Assembly: GCF_000214665.1 (NCBI RefSeq)
Contig: NC_015572.1
Coordinates: forward strand, 3,844,001 to 3,908,000
Source of the DNA: Methylomonas methanica MC09
GTDB taxonomy: Bacteria; Pseudomonadota; Gammaproteobacteria; Methylococcales; Methylomonadaceae
Length of the DNA stretch: 64,000 bases
Direction of reading: 5' to 3'
Positions 1 to 11,677 of this stretch are shown here, in pieces. The notes under the pieces are model-generated. The model had not been told where the DNA came from. It worked only from the letters and a program-made list of their open reading frames with translations, and searched no databases. Each line of letters starts with the position of its first letter. Position 1 is the stretch's first letter. The position numbers and the translations under genes are program-made.

Positions 1-1119
1 TATTTCGGGCCGATCGACGGCCACGATGTGGCTATGCTGGTGTCGACCCTGGAGAAGCTGAAGGATATTTCCGGGCCGGTGTTTTTGCATGTGGTGACCA
101 AGAAAGGCAAAGGCTATGCGCCGGCCGAGAAGGATCCCTTGGCCTATCACGGGGTGCCGGCTTTCGATCCCAGCAAGGATTCTTTGCCCAAGTCGGCGCC
201 GTCGCCGCATCCGACCTATACCGAGGTGTTCGGTAACTGGCTGTGCGATATGGCGGCCCAAGACGAACGTCTGCTGGGCATTACCCCGGCCATGCGCGAG
301 GGTTCGGGCCTGGTGAAGTTTTCCCAGCAGTTTCCGAAACGTTATTTCGATGTGGCGATTGCCGAGCAGCATGCCGTCACCTTGGCGGCCGGTCAAGCTT
401 GCCAGGGCGCCAAGCCGGTAGTGGCGATTTATTCGACCTTTTTGCAACGCGCTTACGATCAGTTGATTCACGATGTGGCCCTGCAGAAGCTGGATGTGTT
501 GTTTGCCCTGGACCGGGCCGGTCTGGTGGGGCCGGATGGACCGACCCATGCCGGCAGTTACGATTTCAGTTATATGCGTTGTATTCCGAATATGCTGGTG
601 ATGGCGCCGGCCGACGAGAATGAGTGCCGGCAAATGTTGACCACCGGTTACCAGTACAACGGTCCGGCTTCGGTGCGTTATCCGCGCGGCAAAGGTCCGG
701 GCGCCAGCGTCGATTCCGACTTGACCGCACTGGCGATCGGCAAGGCCGAGATTCGTCACCAGGGTGGCCGCATCGCCATTCTGGCCTGGGGCAGTATGGT
801 GACGCCGGCGGTGGAAGCCGGCAAGCAACTGGGCGCCACGGTGGTGAACATGCGCTTTGTGAAGCCGTTCGACGAGGCCTTGGTGTTGGAGATGGCCAAA
901 AGCCACGACAGCTTCGTCACGGTGGAAGAAAATGTCATCGCCGGCGGAGCCGGCAGTGCCATCAACGAATTCCTGCAGGCGCAGCGGATTCTGATGCCGG
1001 CCCTGAACATCGGCCTGCCCGACCGCTTTGTGGAACAAGGCAGCCGCGAGGAATTGCTCAGCTTGTGCGGACTGGATGCCAAGGGCATTTTGGCGCGTAT
1101 TGAGGCGTTTTGCGCTTAA
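1..1119 (+). CDS. dxs: 1-deoxy-D-xylulose-5-phosphate synthase, C-terminal part
   Basis: This is the 3' part of dxs, cut by the window start; about 372 of the family's usual 620-640 residues are present, read in frame from base 1. The enzyme is thiamine-diphosphate dependent and condenses pyruvate with glyceraldehyde 3-phosphate, the first step of the MEP isoprenoid pathway, in the cytoplasm. Visible marks are YFGPIDGHD at the very start, [11 protein letters not shown] with the transketolase-type catalytic Glu, and [15 protein letters not shown]. The C-terminal transketolase domain follows and ends in a normal way near RIEAFCA. The gene is GC-rich with codon use like the housekeeping genes further on, unlike the AT-richer pair just downstream. 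The identification is secure; only the start is missing. Confidence 0.97.
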   Translation, partial: YFGPIDGHDVAMLVSTLEKLKDISGPVFLHVVTKKGKGYAPAEKDPLAYHGVPAFDPSKDSLPKSAPSPHPTYTEVFGNWLCDMAAQDERLLGITPAMREGSGLVKFSQQFPKRYFDVAIAEQHAVTLAAGQACQGAKPVVAIYSTFLQRAYDQLIHDVALQKLDVLFALDRAGLVGPDGPTHAGSYDFSYMRCIPNMLVMAPADENECRQMLTTGYQYNGPASVRYPRGKGPGASVDSDLTALAIGKAEIRHQGGRIAILAWGSMVTPAVEAGKQLGATVVNMRFVKPFDEALVLEMAKSHDSFVTVEENVIAGGAGSAINEFLQAQRILMPALNIGLPDRFVEQGSREELLSLCGLDAKGILARIEAFCA

Positions 1120-1193
1120 TTGGGAATTTAAGCTAGCCAAATTGACCGAGTGCTATATAAAGGTAGACTCCGGTTTATTTCAAGAAACTTCGC

Positions 1194-2276
1194 ATGAATA
1201 ATCAACACATTTTGCCTCATAAAAGTGTGAAAATGGCTTCGATTGAAGGCGCCCGAGCGTTTGCCGCACTTGCAGTCGCACTTATGCATTGTGCAAATGC
1301 AATGAGAGTCGAGCATTTTTCAGGTCACGTAGGCTTAGGTTCTATATTTGATTTCGGCTATATCGGTGTTGATTTTTTTTTCGTACTGAGCGGTTTCATA
1401 ATCACCTACGTCCATTTTCATGAGTTTGGCCATATCGAAAAAATACCGCGCTACCTGTGGCGACGCTTTTCCCGCATATATCCTATCTATTGGACATTCC
1501 TACTGATTGCCATAGGCGTAACAACGCTTGGAAGATTGGCTAACGGAAAAGGACTAATATTTGAGATGACGTTGGCTGATATTCCTGGCACGATTTTTCT
1601 TTTAATCAGCTCCGGCGAACCTAAATACATCGGGCCTGCTTGGTCGTTACAATATGAGATTGTTTTTTATGTTGTCTTCAGCTGGCTGTTACTTGGCGGC
1701 CGTTTAGGGGCCATCATATTTGGTTGCTGGGGAGCTTTCCTACTCGCACATACTTTGGGTTTATGGCAATTTAATCTACCGTTTCATTTAAGCAATGCCC
1801 ATTGCATGCAGTTTTTACTTGGCGTGGCGGTCGCAGTATTGGCCCGCCGATATAAGCTTCATGCGACTAAAACCCTATTGTTCGCGGTTATGCTAGTTTT
1901 CATTGCCGGAGTCGTGTTTGAAGTCTATGGGCCCTTAGCCCGTCATTCAGGAATTGGGCGATTGGTTTTGGGATTTACTTCGGCAATGGTATTAGCGACG
2001 TTAGTCGGTCTGGAAAATGCCAAAGCACTTCAAACACCAAACTGGCTGGTTCGAATGGGGTCGGTGTCTTACTCTATTTATTTAGGGCATATTTTATTCA
2101 TCAATCTTACCTTTGCGATCCTGTTAAAGCTTGGCCTCTATCACACTCTTCCAGAAACATTGGTATTTGCGATTGGCTTAAGCGTGGCATTGGCATCGAC
2201 CATTATGATCGGTCTTTGGGTGGAAATGCCTTTAGTCAGCAAACTTAAGGATTTTGGAAAGAACCGCAATCAGTGA
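1194..2276 (+). CDS. Membrane acyltransferase, acyltransferase-3 (OafA-like) family
   Basis: A 360-residue integral membrane protein with about ten hydrophobic segments. Near the N-terminus it has the family hallmark EGARAFAALAVALMH, with the conserved Arg and a likely catalytic His at residue 32, followed by GVDFFFVLSGFII. Members transfer acetyl or other short acyl groups across the inner membrane to sugars of O-antigen, exopolysaccharide or peptidoglycan; the acceptor here cannot be read from sequence. The ATG at 1194 is the first start after dxs. The gene touches the following SGNH esterase gene through TGATG, so the two are probably co-translated. In many relatives the acyltransferase and SGNH domains are fused; here they are separate proteins. 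The DNA is AT-richer than dxs, which hints at transfer. Confidence 0.88.
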   Translation: MNNQHILPHKSVKMASIEGARAFAALAVALMHCANAMRVEHFSGHVGLGSIFDFGYIGVDFFFVLSGFIITYVHFHEFGHIEKIPRYLWRRFSRIYPIYWTFLLIAIGVTTLGRLANGKGLIFEMTLADIPGTIFLLISSGEPKYIGPAWSLQYEIVFYVVFSWLLLGGRLGAIIFGCWGAFLLAHTLGLWQFNLPFHLSNAHCMQFLLGVAVAVLARRYKLHATKTLLFAVMLVFIAGVVFEVYGPLARHSGIGRLVLGFTSAMVLATLVGLENAKALQTPNWLVRMGSVSYSIYLGHILFINLTFAILLKLGLYHTLPETLVFAIGLSVALASTIMIGLWVEMPLVSKLKDFGKNRNQ

Positions 2277-2968
2277 TGCAACGCAAACTAGTCTTGTACT
2301 TTTTTTTATGTTTGTTGCCAGTTTATAGCCAAACCGCTTTTGGGAAACGTATTGTATTAATCGGCGATTCAACCGTGTCCGACTATCCGATGTCGAGAGC
2401 ACCCTTGACCGGTTGGGGGCAATCCTTGCGAAAAATAATTGGCGAAAGGGCTCGTGTAATAAATCTTGCCGTACCGGGTAGCAGTTCATTATTTTTTTAC
2501 AATAATTACTGGGAGTCGGCCCTTTCCAAAATTAAAGCGGGCGACTTTATTCTCATACAATTCGGCCATGTCGACGCATCAGCAGACCCATCGAAACATA
2601 CCGATCCAAACAACATGTTTCCCTCGCTTTTGATCCGATACATCAACGAGGCGAAACTGGCGGGAGCTCACCCCATTTTAGTTACTCCAGTCGCAAGATA
2701 TCGGTTTGTTCACGATAAAGTGGTTGATACGCACGGCGATTACCTAAAAAATATCAGAAGGGTTGCTGATAGCATGCAGGTGCCACTGATTGATCTGGCA
2801 AAAATGAGCGCTGAAACTATCAATCGCCTTGGGGCGAAAGATGCTCGCACATGGTTTATGTTGAATTACGACGGTCAAGACAAGGACCATTTGAGTATTA
2901 TCGGAGCAGATGCTGTCGCGCTTATCGTCGAATCGGCACTTATCGATTTAGCGATACTTAAACACTAA
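2276..2968 (+). CDS. Secreted SGNH/GDSL hydrolase (carbohydrate esterase-like)
   Basis: About 230 residues. The first 22 or so look like a signal peptide (LVLYFFLCLLPVYSQTAFG), so the protein should act outside the cytoplasm. The mature part begins with the block I motif GDSTVSDYP (nucleophile Ser32 from this start), then GWGQSL (block II region), and ends with DKDHLSIIGADAV, which carries the Asp-x-x-His pair. The layout resembles rhamnogalacturonan acetylesterase-like family members. Block III reads FGHVDAS where the family normally has FGHND, so the oxyanion-hole Asn seems to be Val. The ATG shares its A with the stop of the acyltransferase gene; a GTG one codon earlier is also possible. 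With that neighbour it probably adds or trims acyl groups on a surface glycan. Confidence 0.8.
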   Translation: MQRKLVLYFFLCLLPVYSQTAFGKRIVLIGDSTVSDYPMSRAPLTGWGQSLRKIIGERARVINLAVPGSSSLFFYNNYWESALSKIKAGDFILIQFGHVDASADPSKHTDPNNMFPSLLIRYINEAKLAGAHPILVTPVARYRFVHDKVVDTHGDYLKNIRRVADSMQVPLIDLAKMSAETINRLGAKDARTWFMLNYDGQDKDHLSIIGADAVALIVESALIDLAILKH

Positions 2969-3006
2969 TATCCGCCTCGCTTAAACTATACCTTAGCTAA
3001 ACGGTA

Positions 3007-3038
3007 ATGTTTGGAAGTAAACCCAAACATATTCCTTT
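3007..3038 (+). terminator. Probable terminator after the acyltransferase/esterase pair
   Basis: A perfect 8-bp stem (ATGTTTGG with CCAAACAT, loop of 8) lies about 40 bases after the esterase stop and is followed by ATTCCTTTT. The stem is AU-rich and the T-run broken, so it is a weak intrinsic terminator at best. The rest of the 247-base gap up to gloB shows no gene. Confidence 0.45.
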
Positions 3039-3215
3039 TGAAACATCTCGGCTAACGGATATACTAAATACCCTCAACAATCACCTGCGGAGCAGGCATC
3101 ACGCTAGCTTTATGACCCAATAAATGCTAAAAAATTTTAAATCTTCGTCAAACTGGTGATTAACTGCACTAAGCCTTAGCCGTATATCCTGTTAATATTT
3201 ATCTACATTCAGATC

Positions 3216-3983
3216 ATGCTAACAATCGCCTGTTTATCTGTATTAAACGATAACTACATCTACCTGCTACATGACGCCAGCGCTCAAAAAACGGCAGCAG
3301 TAGACCCCGCGCTAGCGGAACCTGTTCTGAAAATGCTAAAGGAAAGAGGCTGGCAACTGGATTATATTTTCAATACCCATCACCATGGCGACCATGTCGG
3401 CGGCAACTTGCAACTCAAGCAAGCCACTGGCTGTAAAATTGTCGGCGCGGCCGCGGATGGCGCCCGCATTCCCGGGATTGATATCGCGGTTAATGAAGAC
3501 GAGCAAATTCAGTTGGGATCATGCAATTTCAAGATAATAAACACCCCCGGTCACACGTTAGGGCACATCGTCTATTATTGCGCCGAAAGCCATGCCTTGT
3601 TTTGCGGGGACACTTTGTTTTCCTTGGGTTGCGGGCGTTTATTCGAAGGCACTGCGGAACAGATGTGGCACTCGTTGCAAAAGTTAAAAGCCTTGCCCGG
3701 CGATACCCGAATTTATTGCGCTCACGAATATACCCAAGCCAACGGCCGTTTCGCATTGACGCTGGAAGCCGATAACCCGGATTTGCAGCGACGGACGAGA
3801 GAAGTTGCTGCGTTACGCGAACAAAACCGGCCCACCCTGCCCTCGACCATCGCGTTGGAATTAGCCACTAATCCGTTTCTGCGCGAACACAGCTCCAGTT
3901 TGCGCAAGGCGGTTGCGGCGCATGATACCGAGACACCGGCGCAGGTGTTTGCAAAAGTCAGATTATTGAAAGACCGGTTCTGA
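3216..3983 (+). CDS. gloB: Hydroxyacylglutathione hydrolase (glyoxalase II)
   Basis: A 255-residue metallo-beta-lactamase-fold enzyme that hydrolyses S-D-lactoylglutathione to D-lactate and glutathione, the second step of methylglyoxal detoxification. The N-terminal LNDNYIYLLHD is typical of GloB. The metal-binding THHHGDHVGG follows at about residue 54, then TPGHTLGHI, FCGDTLFSLGCGR and the C-terminal CAHEYTQAN. Length matches the family. The ATG at 3216 directly precedes the conserved N-terminus. Its stop codon (3981-3983) is followed at once by the stop of the converging rlmG gene, so no intergenic base separates them. Confidence 0.95.
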   Translation: MLTIACLSVLNDNYIYLLHDASAQKTAAVDPALAEPVLKMLKERGWQLDYIFNTHHHGDHVGGNLQLKQATGCKIVGAAADGARIPGIDIAVNEDEQIQLGSCNFKIINTPGHTLGHIVYYCAESHALFCGDTLFSLGCGRLFEGTAEQMWHSLQKLKALPGDTRIYCAHEYTQANGRFALTLEADNPDLQRRTREVAALREQNRPTLPSTIALELATNPFLREHSSSLRKAVAAHDTETPAQVFAKVRLLKDRF

Positions 3984-5120
3984 TTAACGTTTATGGGCTT
4001 TGATAATCGCAAACTTGGCGTTGCCCGCTACGGCATGCCAATTCCCGAACAGCTTTTTCAAAGGTAAATGATAATTCAAATGCCGATTGCCGATCACCCG
4101 CAACTCGCCACCCTTGCGCAAGATCCGCTGCGCCTGTTGAAACATTTGCCAAGCGATATGATCGCCGATGACATGCTGTTGATGGAACGGCGGATTACAG
4201 ACGATGCAATCGGCGCTGTTTTCCGGAAAACCGCTCAAACAATCCCCGACTATAAATTCAGCCTGTCGTTGTCCGGCAAAGGCGCGCATAAAATTGTCTT
4301 TTGCCGAAGCAATCGCCATAAAGGACTCGTCGACAAACTGAATCCGCGCATCGGGCAGCTGTTGAGCGATCAACAATCCCACAATCCCGTTACCGCAACC
4401 CAAATCGATAATGTCCCGCTGCGCAGGATTATCCGGCAAATGTTGCAATAACAGGCGAGTACCGATATCCAAACTTTCGCGGGAAAATACATTAGCATGG
4501 TTGCTGATCAGTAAATCGGTATTTTCCAACCGATAGTGCACTGGATAAGGATTGGACGGCAGTTGTAATTGTGGATCGACATCTGCAAAAATCAGCCGGG
4601 CTTTTTTGACCGCCAGTGAAGTCCTGGTCGGCCCGATCAGAGCTTCCAGACCTTTCCACACATTGGCGGTTAACGTTTTAACCATGCCGGCGACGATAAC
4701 CCTGCTGCCATCCTTGAGCAAGGGACGTAGGCTATGCAACTGATATTCCAGCAGCGCCAAAGTTTTGGGGACTTTGATCAACAGGTAATCGATAGGCCTG
4801 TCAGGCAAACTCAAGCTATCCAGCAAAGCGACATGCGCGATCGCCAAGCCGTTTAGCCGGGCGTTATCAACGGTTGCTTGCCGAGACAAGAACGAATCGG
4901 AAATCGCGGTCGGTCGATAGCGATGCAATGCCAGAGCCAACGCACCAAAGCTGTCGTTTAAAATCGTCAGTTGCGACCCGGCGGCCGGAATATCTTCAGT
5001 AGCCAGATGATTAAGCAAATAACTGTCTGCCGCATCCCAGGCCTGCAGCACATCGTTTTTTCGATAAGGTAGCCGCTTCAGTTGCAGTCTAGCTTGGAGC
5101 GATTCAAATTCAGTTTGCAT
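3984..5120 (-). CDS. rlmG: 23S rRNA (guanine-N2) methyltransferase RlmG
   Basis: A 378-residue SAM-dependent methyltransferase, the length I recall for E. coli RlmG, which makes m2G1835 in 23S rRNA. The N-terminal half has the inactive domain typical of the RlmG/RsmC group (LQAWDAADSYLL, TILNDSFGALA, LLIKVPKTLALLEYQL). The C-terminal half has the SAM site DLGCGNGIVGLLIA and the catalytic motif CNPPFHQQHVIGD. RsmC is the alternative in this family, but RsmC proteins are nearer 340 residues and lack the DAADSYLL/VPKTLALLE style. The gene converges on gloB with abutting stops. Upstream lies a 180-base gap with stacked hairpins on the other strand. Confidence 0.9.
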   Translation of the reverse strand: MQTEFESLQARLQLKRLPYRKNDVLQAWDAADSYLLNHLATEDIPAAGSQLTILNDSFGALALALHRYRPTAISDSFLSRQATVDNARLNGLAIAHVALLDSLSLPDRPIDYLLIKVPKTLALLEYQLHSLRPLLKDGSRVIVAGMVKTLTANVWKGLEALIGPTRTSLAVKKARLIFADVDPQLQLPSNPYPVHYRLENTDLLISNHANVFSRESLDIGTRLLLQHLPDNPAQRDIIDLGCGNGIVGLLIAQQLPDARIQFVDESFMAIASAKDNFMRAFAGQRQAEFIVGDCLSGFPENSADCIVCNPPFHQQHVIGDHIAWQMFQQAQRILRKGGELRVIGNRHLNYHLPLKKLFGNWHAVAGNAKFAIIKAHKR

Positions 5121-5216
5121 GGATGATTGAAAGCATCAGCGACAATTTGCCACGCGGCTTTATGTCACATTTTCAGATTGATAAAGCTTGGATAGACTAC
5201 AAGCGACTCTTGTATG

Positions 5217-5288
5217 CGCCCCGTTGGGGATAAGAGTTACTTCCCTCTTAAACGGTCGGCTCTCTTCTCGGTCCGGCCGTTTTTTTTG
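5217..5288 (+). ncRNA. Candidate small RNA: three stacked hairpins ending in a strong terminator
   Basis: Between two minus-strand genes (rlmG and tatD) the plus strand holds three adjacent hairpins: CCCC-GTT-GGGG (5219-5229), TAAGAG/CTCTTA with an 8-base loop (5231-5250), and a 9-bp stem AACGGTCGG/CCGGCCGTT (5251-5281, one G-U pair) followed by eight T residues. The last is a textbook intrinsic terminator on the plus strand, where no protein gene ends. A weak promoter-like pair, TTGGAT and TGTATG 17 bases apart (5188-5216), lies just upstream, though its -10 is poor. I do not recognise a known RNA family. It could instead be the remnant of a lost gene's terminator. Confidence 0.45.
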
Positions 5289-5300
5289 CCCCAAAACCGG

Positions 5301-6074
5301 TCATTGCAAAGCAAATAACCGGTAAAAATTATTGCGGGACAACTCGGCAATTTCGTCGACGCTGGTATTGCGCAATTCGGCAATATGTTCCGCCACATGG
5401 CGCACATAGGTTGGATAATTGGGTTTGCCACGATACGGCACCGGAGCCAGATAAGGGGAGTCGGTTTCGATCAAGAAACGGTCTGCCGGTACCTTTTGCG
5501 CCACGTCCTTAATTGCCTGGGCGTTTTTAAAGGTCACAATCCCGGAAAATGAGATAAAAAAATTCAGGTCCAAGGCTTTTTCGGCATACGCCCAATCTTC
5601 GGTAAAACAATGAATAATCCCGCCGACCTGATCCGCGCCTTCGGCTTTCAGTACATCCAGAGAGTCGTGACCCGCTTCCCGGGTGTGAATAATCAGCGGC
5701 TTATTTAAGGTTTTGGCAACACGGATATGATTCCGGAAGCGCTGATGCTGCCATTCCAGATCGCCTTCGCTACGAAAATAATCCAGACCGGTTTCGCCGA
5801 TGGCAATGACTTTTTCGTGCCCGGCCAACTGCATCAATTCATCCACGGAAGGATCTTTGCCGTCGGTAACATTGGGATGCACGCCGACCGACAGCGAAAT
5901 GTCCGGGTAAGGTTCAACCAGCGCCAGCATGGCCGGATACGATTCGAGATCTATGCCAATGCACAGCATATGTTCAATCTGCTTGGCATGAGCATCCTGA
6001 ACAAAGGCATCAAAATCGTTGTGATAAGGCTTGAGATCAATCCGATCTAAATGGCAGTGCGAGTCGATGAACAT
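5301..6074 (-). CDS. TatD-family metal-dependent hydrolase
   Basis: A 257-residue TIM-barrel metallohydrolase of the TatD/YcfH group, thought to act as a DNase or general metal-dependent phosphoesterase. Visible metal-site motifs are FIDSHCHLDR at the N-terminus, IAIGETGLDYFR, IIHTREA, GIIHCFTEDW and LIETDSPYLAP. The gene is last in the minus-strand run holB-pilZ-tatD, an order seen in many gammaproteobacteria where ycfH follows holB. It lies 54 bases after the pilZ-type gene. The ATG at 6074 fits the conserved MFIDSHCH start. Confidence 0.93.
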   Translation of the reverse strand: MFIDSHCHLDRIDLKPYHNDFDAFVQDAHAKQIEHMLCIGIDLESYPAMLALVEPYPDISLSVGVHPNVTDGKDPSVDELMQLAGHEKVIAIGETGLDYFRSEGDLEWQHQRFRNHIRVAKTLNKPLIIHTREAGHDSLDVLKAEGADQVGGIIHCFTEDWAYAEKALDLNFFISFSGIVTFKNAQAIKDVAQKVPADRFLIETDSPYLAPVPYRGKPNYPTYVRHVAEHIAELRNTSVDEIAELSRNNFYRLFALQ

Positions 6075-6128
6075 GAACTAAGGTAAGAATAAATAGCGGA
6101 CGGGCCGGATAATCGTCCCGAAGAATGA

Positions 6129-6479
6129 TTACATGGTATGAGTGGAACGGTCGTTTTCCAAGGCGCCGGCCAAATAGGTTTCGATTTTATTACGCGCCAT
6201 GCCGCCGTCCTGGTCGCTGAACTGCACACCTATGCCGGGCGCCCTGTAGCCCTCGGCACCTAACGGCGTTTTCCAGATGATTTTGCCGGCAATCGGCAGT
6301 CGTTCCGTTTCTTCCATTAAATTCAGCAGCATAAACACCTCTTCACCCATTTCGTACTCCCGCTTGGTGGGAATAAACAAACCGCCGTTTTTAATGAACG
6401 GCATATAGGCCGCATACAGCGCGTTTTTGTCTTTAATGGATAAGGACAAGATACCTTGCCGGGGAGCTGTTTCTGCCAT
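6129..6479 (-). CDS. pilZ: PilZ-domain protein, type IV pilus biogenesis PilZ-like
   Basis: A 116-residue single-domain protein. It opens with RQGILSLSIKDKNALYAAYMPFIKNGG and ends with GIGVQFSDQDGG, matching the small PilZ protein needed for type IV pilus assembly. The c-di-GMP-binding RxxxR and DxSxxG signatures are not obvious, as is known for canonical PilZ, which does not bind the nucleotide. It sits 4 bases downstream of holB on the same strand, the usual holB-pilZ-tatD arrangement in Pseudomonas-type genomes, which supports the name. Confidence 0.88.
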   Translation of the reverse strand: MAETAPRQGILSLSIKDKNALYAAYMPFIKNGGLFIPTKREYEMGEEVFMLLNLMEETERLPIAGKIIWKTPLGAEGYRAPGIGVQFSDQDGGMARNKIETYLAGALENDRSTHTM

Positions 6480-6483
6480 AAGG

Positions 6484-9084
<2,601 letters not shown>

Positions 9085-9088
<4 letters not shown>

Positions 9089-9912
9089 AGATTTGCTTCC
9101 AGTTTATGTGCTCCCGCATACCATTGCTGAATAGCGCGGGTGACCCTACCCACACAAAAGCACTGTTTCTCGAGCTGTTTTACCGGCCAGATGCCAATGA
9201 CCGAATTGGTCACAAACACTTCATCAGCCTCTAAAACGTTTTGCTTACTAAAATGGCCTTCCGATAACGCCAGACCATTTCGGACTGCGAACTCTATCAC
9301 AATTTGACGCAAAATCCCTGCAATGCCGCAATTTACGAGTAACGGCGTATGCAATATGCCGTCTTTGACAAAAAACAGATTGCTCATGGTGCCTTCGACG
9401 ATACGATCATCGCTGTCAAACATTAAGCCTTCCTGAACAGTATCATGCTGCCATTCCGCTCTCGCCATAACTTGTTCGAGCCGGTTCATATGTTTGATGC
9501 CGGCGAAACCGGGATTGATCGCCAAACGCCACTCGCAAAATCGCGCAACGATACCGTCGGTTTGATAACAATCCGGATAATTAGGGCTGGGATGTAGGCT
9601 GAATAGCCGCGTGGGTACAATTTGCTCGGGTTGACGGTAGCCTCTTCCCCCGCTACCGCGGGTTAGAATCAGCTTTAAAACGGCCACGTCCGCACCGGCC
9701 GATAGCTGCCGGGCTTCCGACTCGAGCAAGGATAAATCGGGTGGCGGTATATGCAGTCGCCGGCAACCTTTCAGCAAACGGTCTAAATGCCGTTGCAGGA
9801 ATAGCGGCCTGCCGTTACATACTGCGATGGTCTCGAATAGACCGTCGCCATATTGAAAGCCTCGATCAGAGACATCGACGCAGTGTCTGCTTTCGCCATT
9901 TAATAAAAACAC
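9085..9912 (-). CDS. pabC: Aminodeoxychorismate lyase (4-amino-4-deoxychorismate lyase)
   Basis: A PLP fold-type IV enzyme that releases pyruvate from aminodeoxychorismate to give 4-aminobenzoate for folate. Motifs are VSDRGFQYGDGLFET, the PLP lysine in GIKHMNRLEQVMAR and EGTMSNLFFV. I place the start at GTG 9912, just before FLLNG, which matches the N-terminus of known PabC and gives 275 residues. The open frame runs further back, but that part overlaps the fabF 3' end and looks unlike PabC. No clear ribosome-binding site precedes the GTG, which suggests coupling to fabF, whose stop lies 26 bases upstream. Confidence 0.9.
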
Positions 9913-9938
9913 CGGCAGACACTGTTTCGAATCGGGAT

Positions 9939-11183
9939 TTACTGATAACGCTTGAACACCAACGTACCATTGGTGCCGCCAAAACCGAAGGAATTCGACA
10001 TGGCGATTTCTATTTTCATATCCCGGGCAATATTGGGCACATAATCCAGATCGCACTCGGGATCAGGGTTTTCCAGATTAATGGTTGGCGGTGCAATTTG
10101 ATTTTGAATCGCCAACGACGTCAGTACCGCTTCAATCCCGCCGGCGGCACCCAGCAAATGTCCGATCATCGATTTGGTCGAACTGACGGCGACTTTATAA
10201 GCATGTTCGCCCAGCGCGGTTTTCATGGCATGGGTTTCGCCAACGTCACCCGCCGGCGTGGAAGTACCGTGCGCATTGATGTAATCGACATCGGCGGGAT
10301 TCAATTTGGCATCGCGCAAAGCATTGCGCATACAGCGGGCCGCACCTTCGCCGCCCATGGAAGGCGAAGTGATGTGATAGGCGTCGCCGCTCATGCCGTA
10401 ACCGACCAGTTCGGCATAAATTTTCGCCCCGCGGGCTTTGGCATGCTCCAACTCTTCAAGTACGATCACGCCCGCGCCGTCACTCAGTACGAAACCATCC
10501 CGGTCTCTGTCCCAAGGCCGACTGGCTCTTTGCGGATCATCGTTTCTGCGCGACAAGGCTTTTGCCGAGGCAAAGCCGCCCATCGCGGTCGGCGATGTGG
10601 TGCAACGTTCGGCGCCGCCCGCAATCATCACATCGGCATCGCCGTATTTAATCAAACGCGCCGCATCGCCGATATTGTGCGTACCGGTCGAACAGGCGGT
10701 TACGATGGAAAAATTCGGTCCTTTCAAGCCGTACTTGATCGAAAGATTGCCGGAAATCATATTGATAATATTGCCGGGCACGAAAAACGGCGAAATCCTG
10801 CGCGGACCGCCCGCCACATAGGTGGCATAGCATTCTTCGATACCGGTTATGCCGCCGATGCCGGCACCGACCGCCACTCCGATACGCTCGGCATTCTCTT
10901 CGGTGACTACCAGCCCCGAATCATCGAATGCCTGACATCCCGCCGCAATACCATAATGGACAAAACCATCCATTCGTTTGGCATCTTTCTCGGGGATATA
11001 CTCGCCGATATTGAAATTTCTGATCACGCCGCCGAACGTGGTTGCAAAACTGGAAATATCAAAGGAATCAATAGGACCAATGCCGCTTTTGCCGTTGATT
11101 ATGCCATTCCAGGTATCGGCAACATTATTCGCTAAAGGCGTAACAGCGCCTAAGCCCGTTATAACAACTCGACGTGTGCTCAC
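9939..11183 (-). CDS. fabF: Beta-ketoacyl-ACP synthase II
   Basis: A 414-residue thiolase-fold condensing enzyme that elongates acyl-ACP with malonyl-ACP. The catalytic triad is visible: Cys in [12 protein letters not shown], His in [12 protein letters not shown] and His in [13 protein letters not shown]. The C-terminal [14 protein letters not shown] is typical. The gene follows acpP after an 88-base gap holding a hairpin, the conserved acpP-fabF order. It is the main elongation synthase of type II fatty-acid synthesis, which would also supply the acyl chain for the FAAL-started lipopeptide line at 41.7 kb. Confidence 0.96.
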   Translation of the reverse strand: MSTRRVVITGLGAVTPLANNVADTWNGIINGKSGIGPIDSFDISSFATTFGGVIRNFNIGEYIPEKDAKRMDGFVHYGIAAGCQAFDDSGLVVTEENAERIGVAVGAGIGGITGIEECYATYVAGGPRRISPFFVPGNIINMISGNLSIKYGLKGPNFSIVTACSTGTHNIGDAARLIKYGDADVMIAGGAERCTTSPTAMGGFASAKALSRRNDDPQRASRPWDRDRDGFVLSDGAGVIVLEELEHAKARGAKIYAELVGYGMSGDAYHITSPSMGGEGAARCMRNALRDAKLNPADVDYINAHGTSTPAGDVGETHAMKTALGEHAYKVAVSSTKSMIGHLLGAAGGIEAVLTSLAIQNQIAPPTINLENPDPECDLDYVPNIARDMKIEIAMSNSFGFGGTNGTLVFKRYQ

Positions 11184-11230
11184 AGTAAACTACCGTTTCA
11201 GTTAGAGGTACTCAGAGGGGAATGGAGAAA

Positions 11231-11259
11231 GGGAGCTAGTGCGCAGAGCACCAGCTCCC
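11231..11259 (-). terminator. acpP-fabF intergenic hairpin
   Basis: An imperfect inverted repeat, GGGAGCT-A-GTGC with GCAC-C-AGCTCCC around a 5-base loop, lies between acpP and fabF. On the minus strand it is followed only by TTTCTCC, so it probably acts as a partial terminator or an RNA-stabilising stem. That would let acpP be expressed above fabF. Confidence 0.5.
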
Positions 11260-11271
11260 TTGAACAACAAC

Positions 11272-11505
11272 TTATTGCAGATTGGCGTTGATGTAATCAA
11301 TTGCCAATTGTACGGTGGTGATTTTTTCAGCTTCTTCGTCTGGAATTTCGCACTCGAATTCTTCTTCTAGGGCCATGACGAGTTCAACTGTGTCTAAAGA
11401 ATCCGCACCAAGATCATCAACAAAAGACGCATCGTTTGCGATTTCTTCCTTCACGCCTAATTGCTCTGCGACAATCTTTTTAACTCGTTCTTCGATATTA
11501 CTCAT
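11272..11505 (-). CDS. acpP: Acyl carrier protein
   Basis: A 77-residue acidic carrier protein. The phosphopantetheine attachment site is [10 protein letters not shown] and the helix [16 protein letters not shown] follows. It carries growing acyl chains in fatty-acid synthesis. I chose the ATG at 11505 ([10 protein letters not shown]) because GAGGA lies 7-8 bases before it and it matches AcpP of other bacteria; the longer open frame adds 15 residues that are not AcpP-like. A 170-base leader upstream should hold the promoter. Confidence 0.97.
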   Translation of the reverse strand: MSNIEERVKKIVAEQLGVKEEIANDASFVDDLGADSLDTVELVMALEEEFECEIPDEEAEKITTVQLAIDYINANLQ

Positions 11506-11677
11506 ATTTTTTTCCTCGAACAATGCGAACGCCAGACCTGCGGCATCCACCTTATCTTTAGTGTTGTATTGTTAATTTGAAATCTCGTCACAGGCAATGC
11601 CAAACGACTCGGGGGATTATACTTGATGTTCAAAAAAATTCACAACATTAGCAACCACAAACCCAAATATTTGAATG

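Noticed and set aside
9741..11135. A 464-codon plus-strand frame opposite fabF and pabC
   Set aside because: It lies wholly antisense to two well-conserved genes, resembles no protein, and is a side effect of codon bias in GC-rich DNA.
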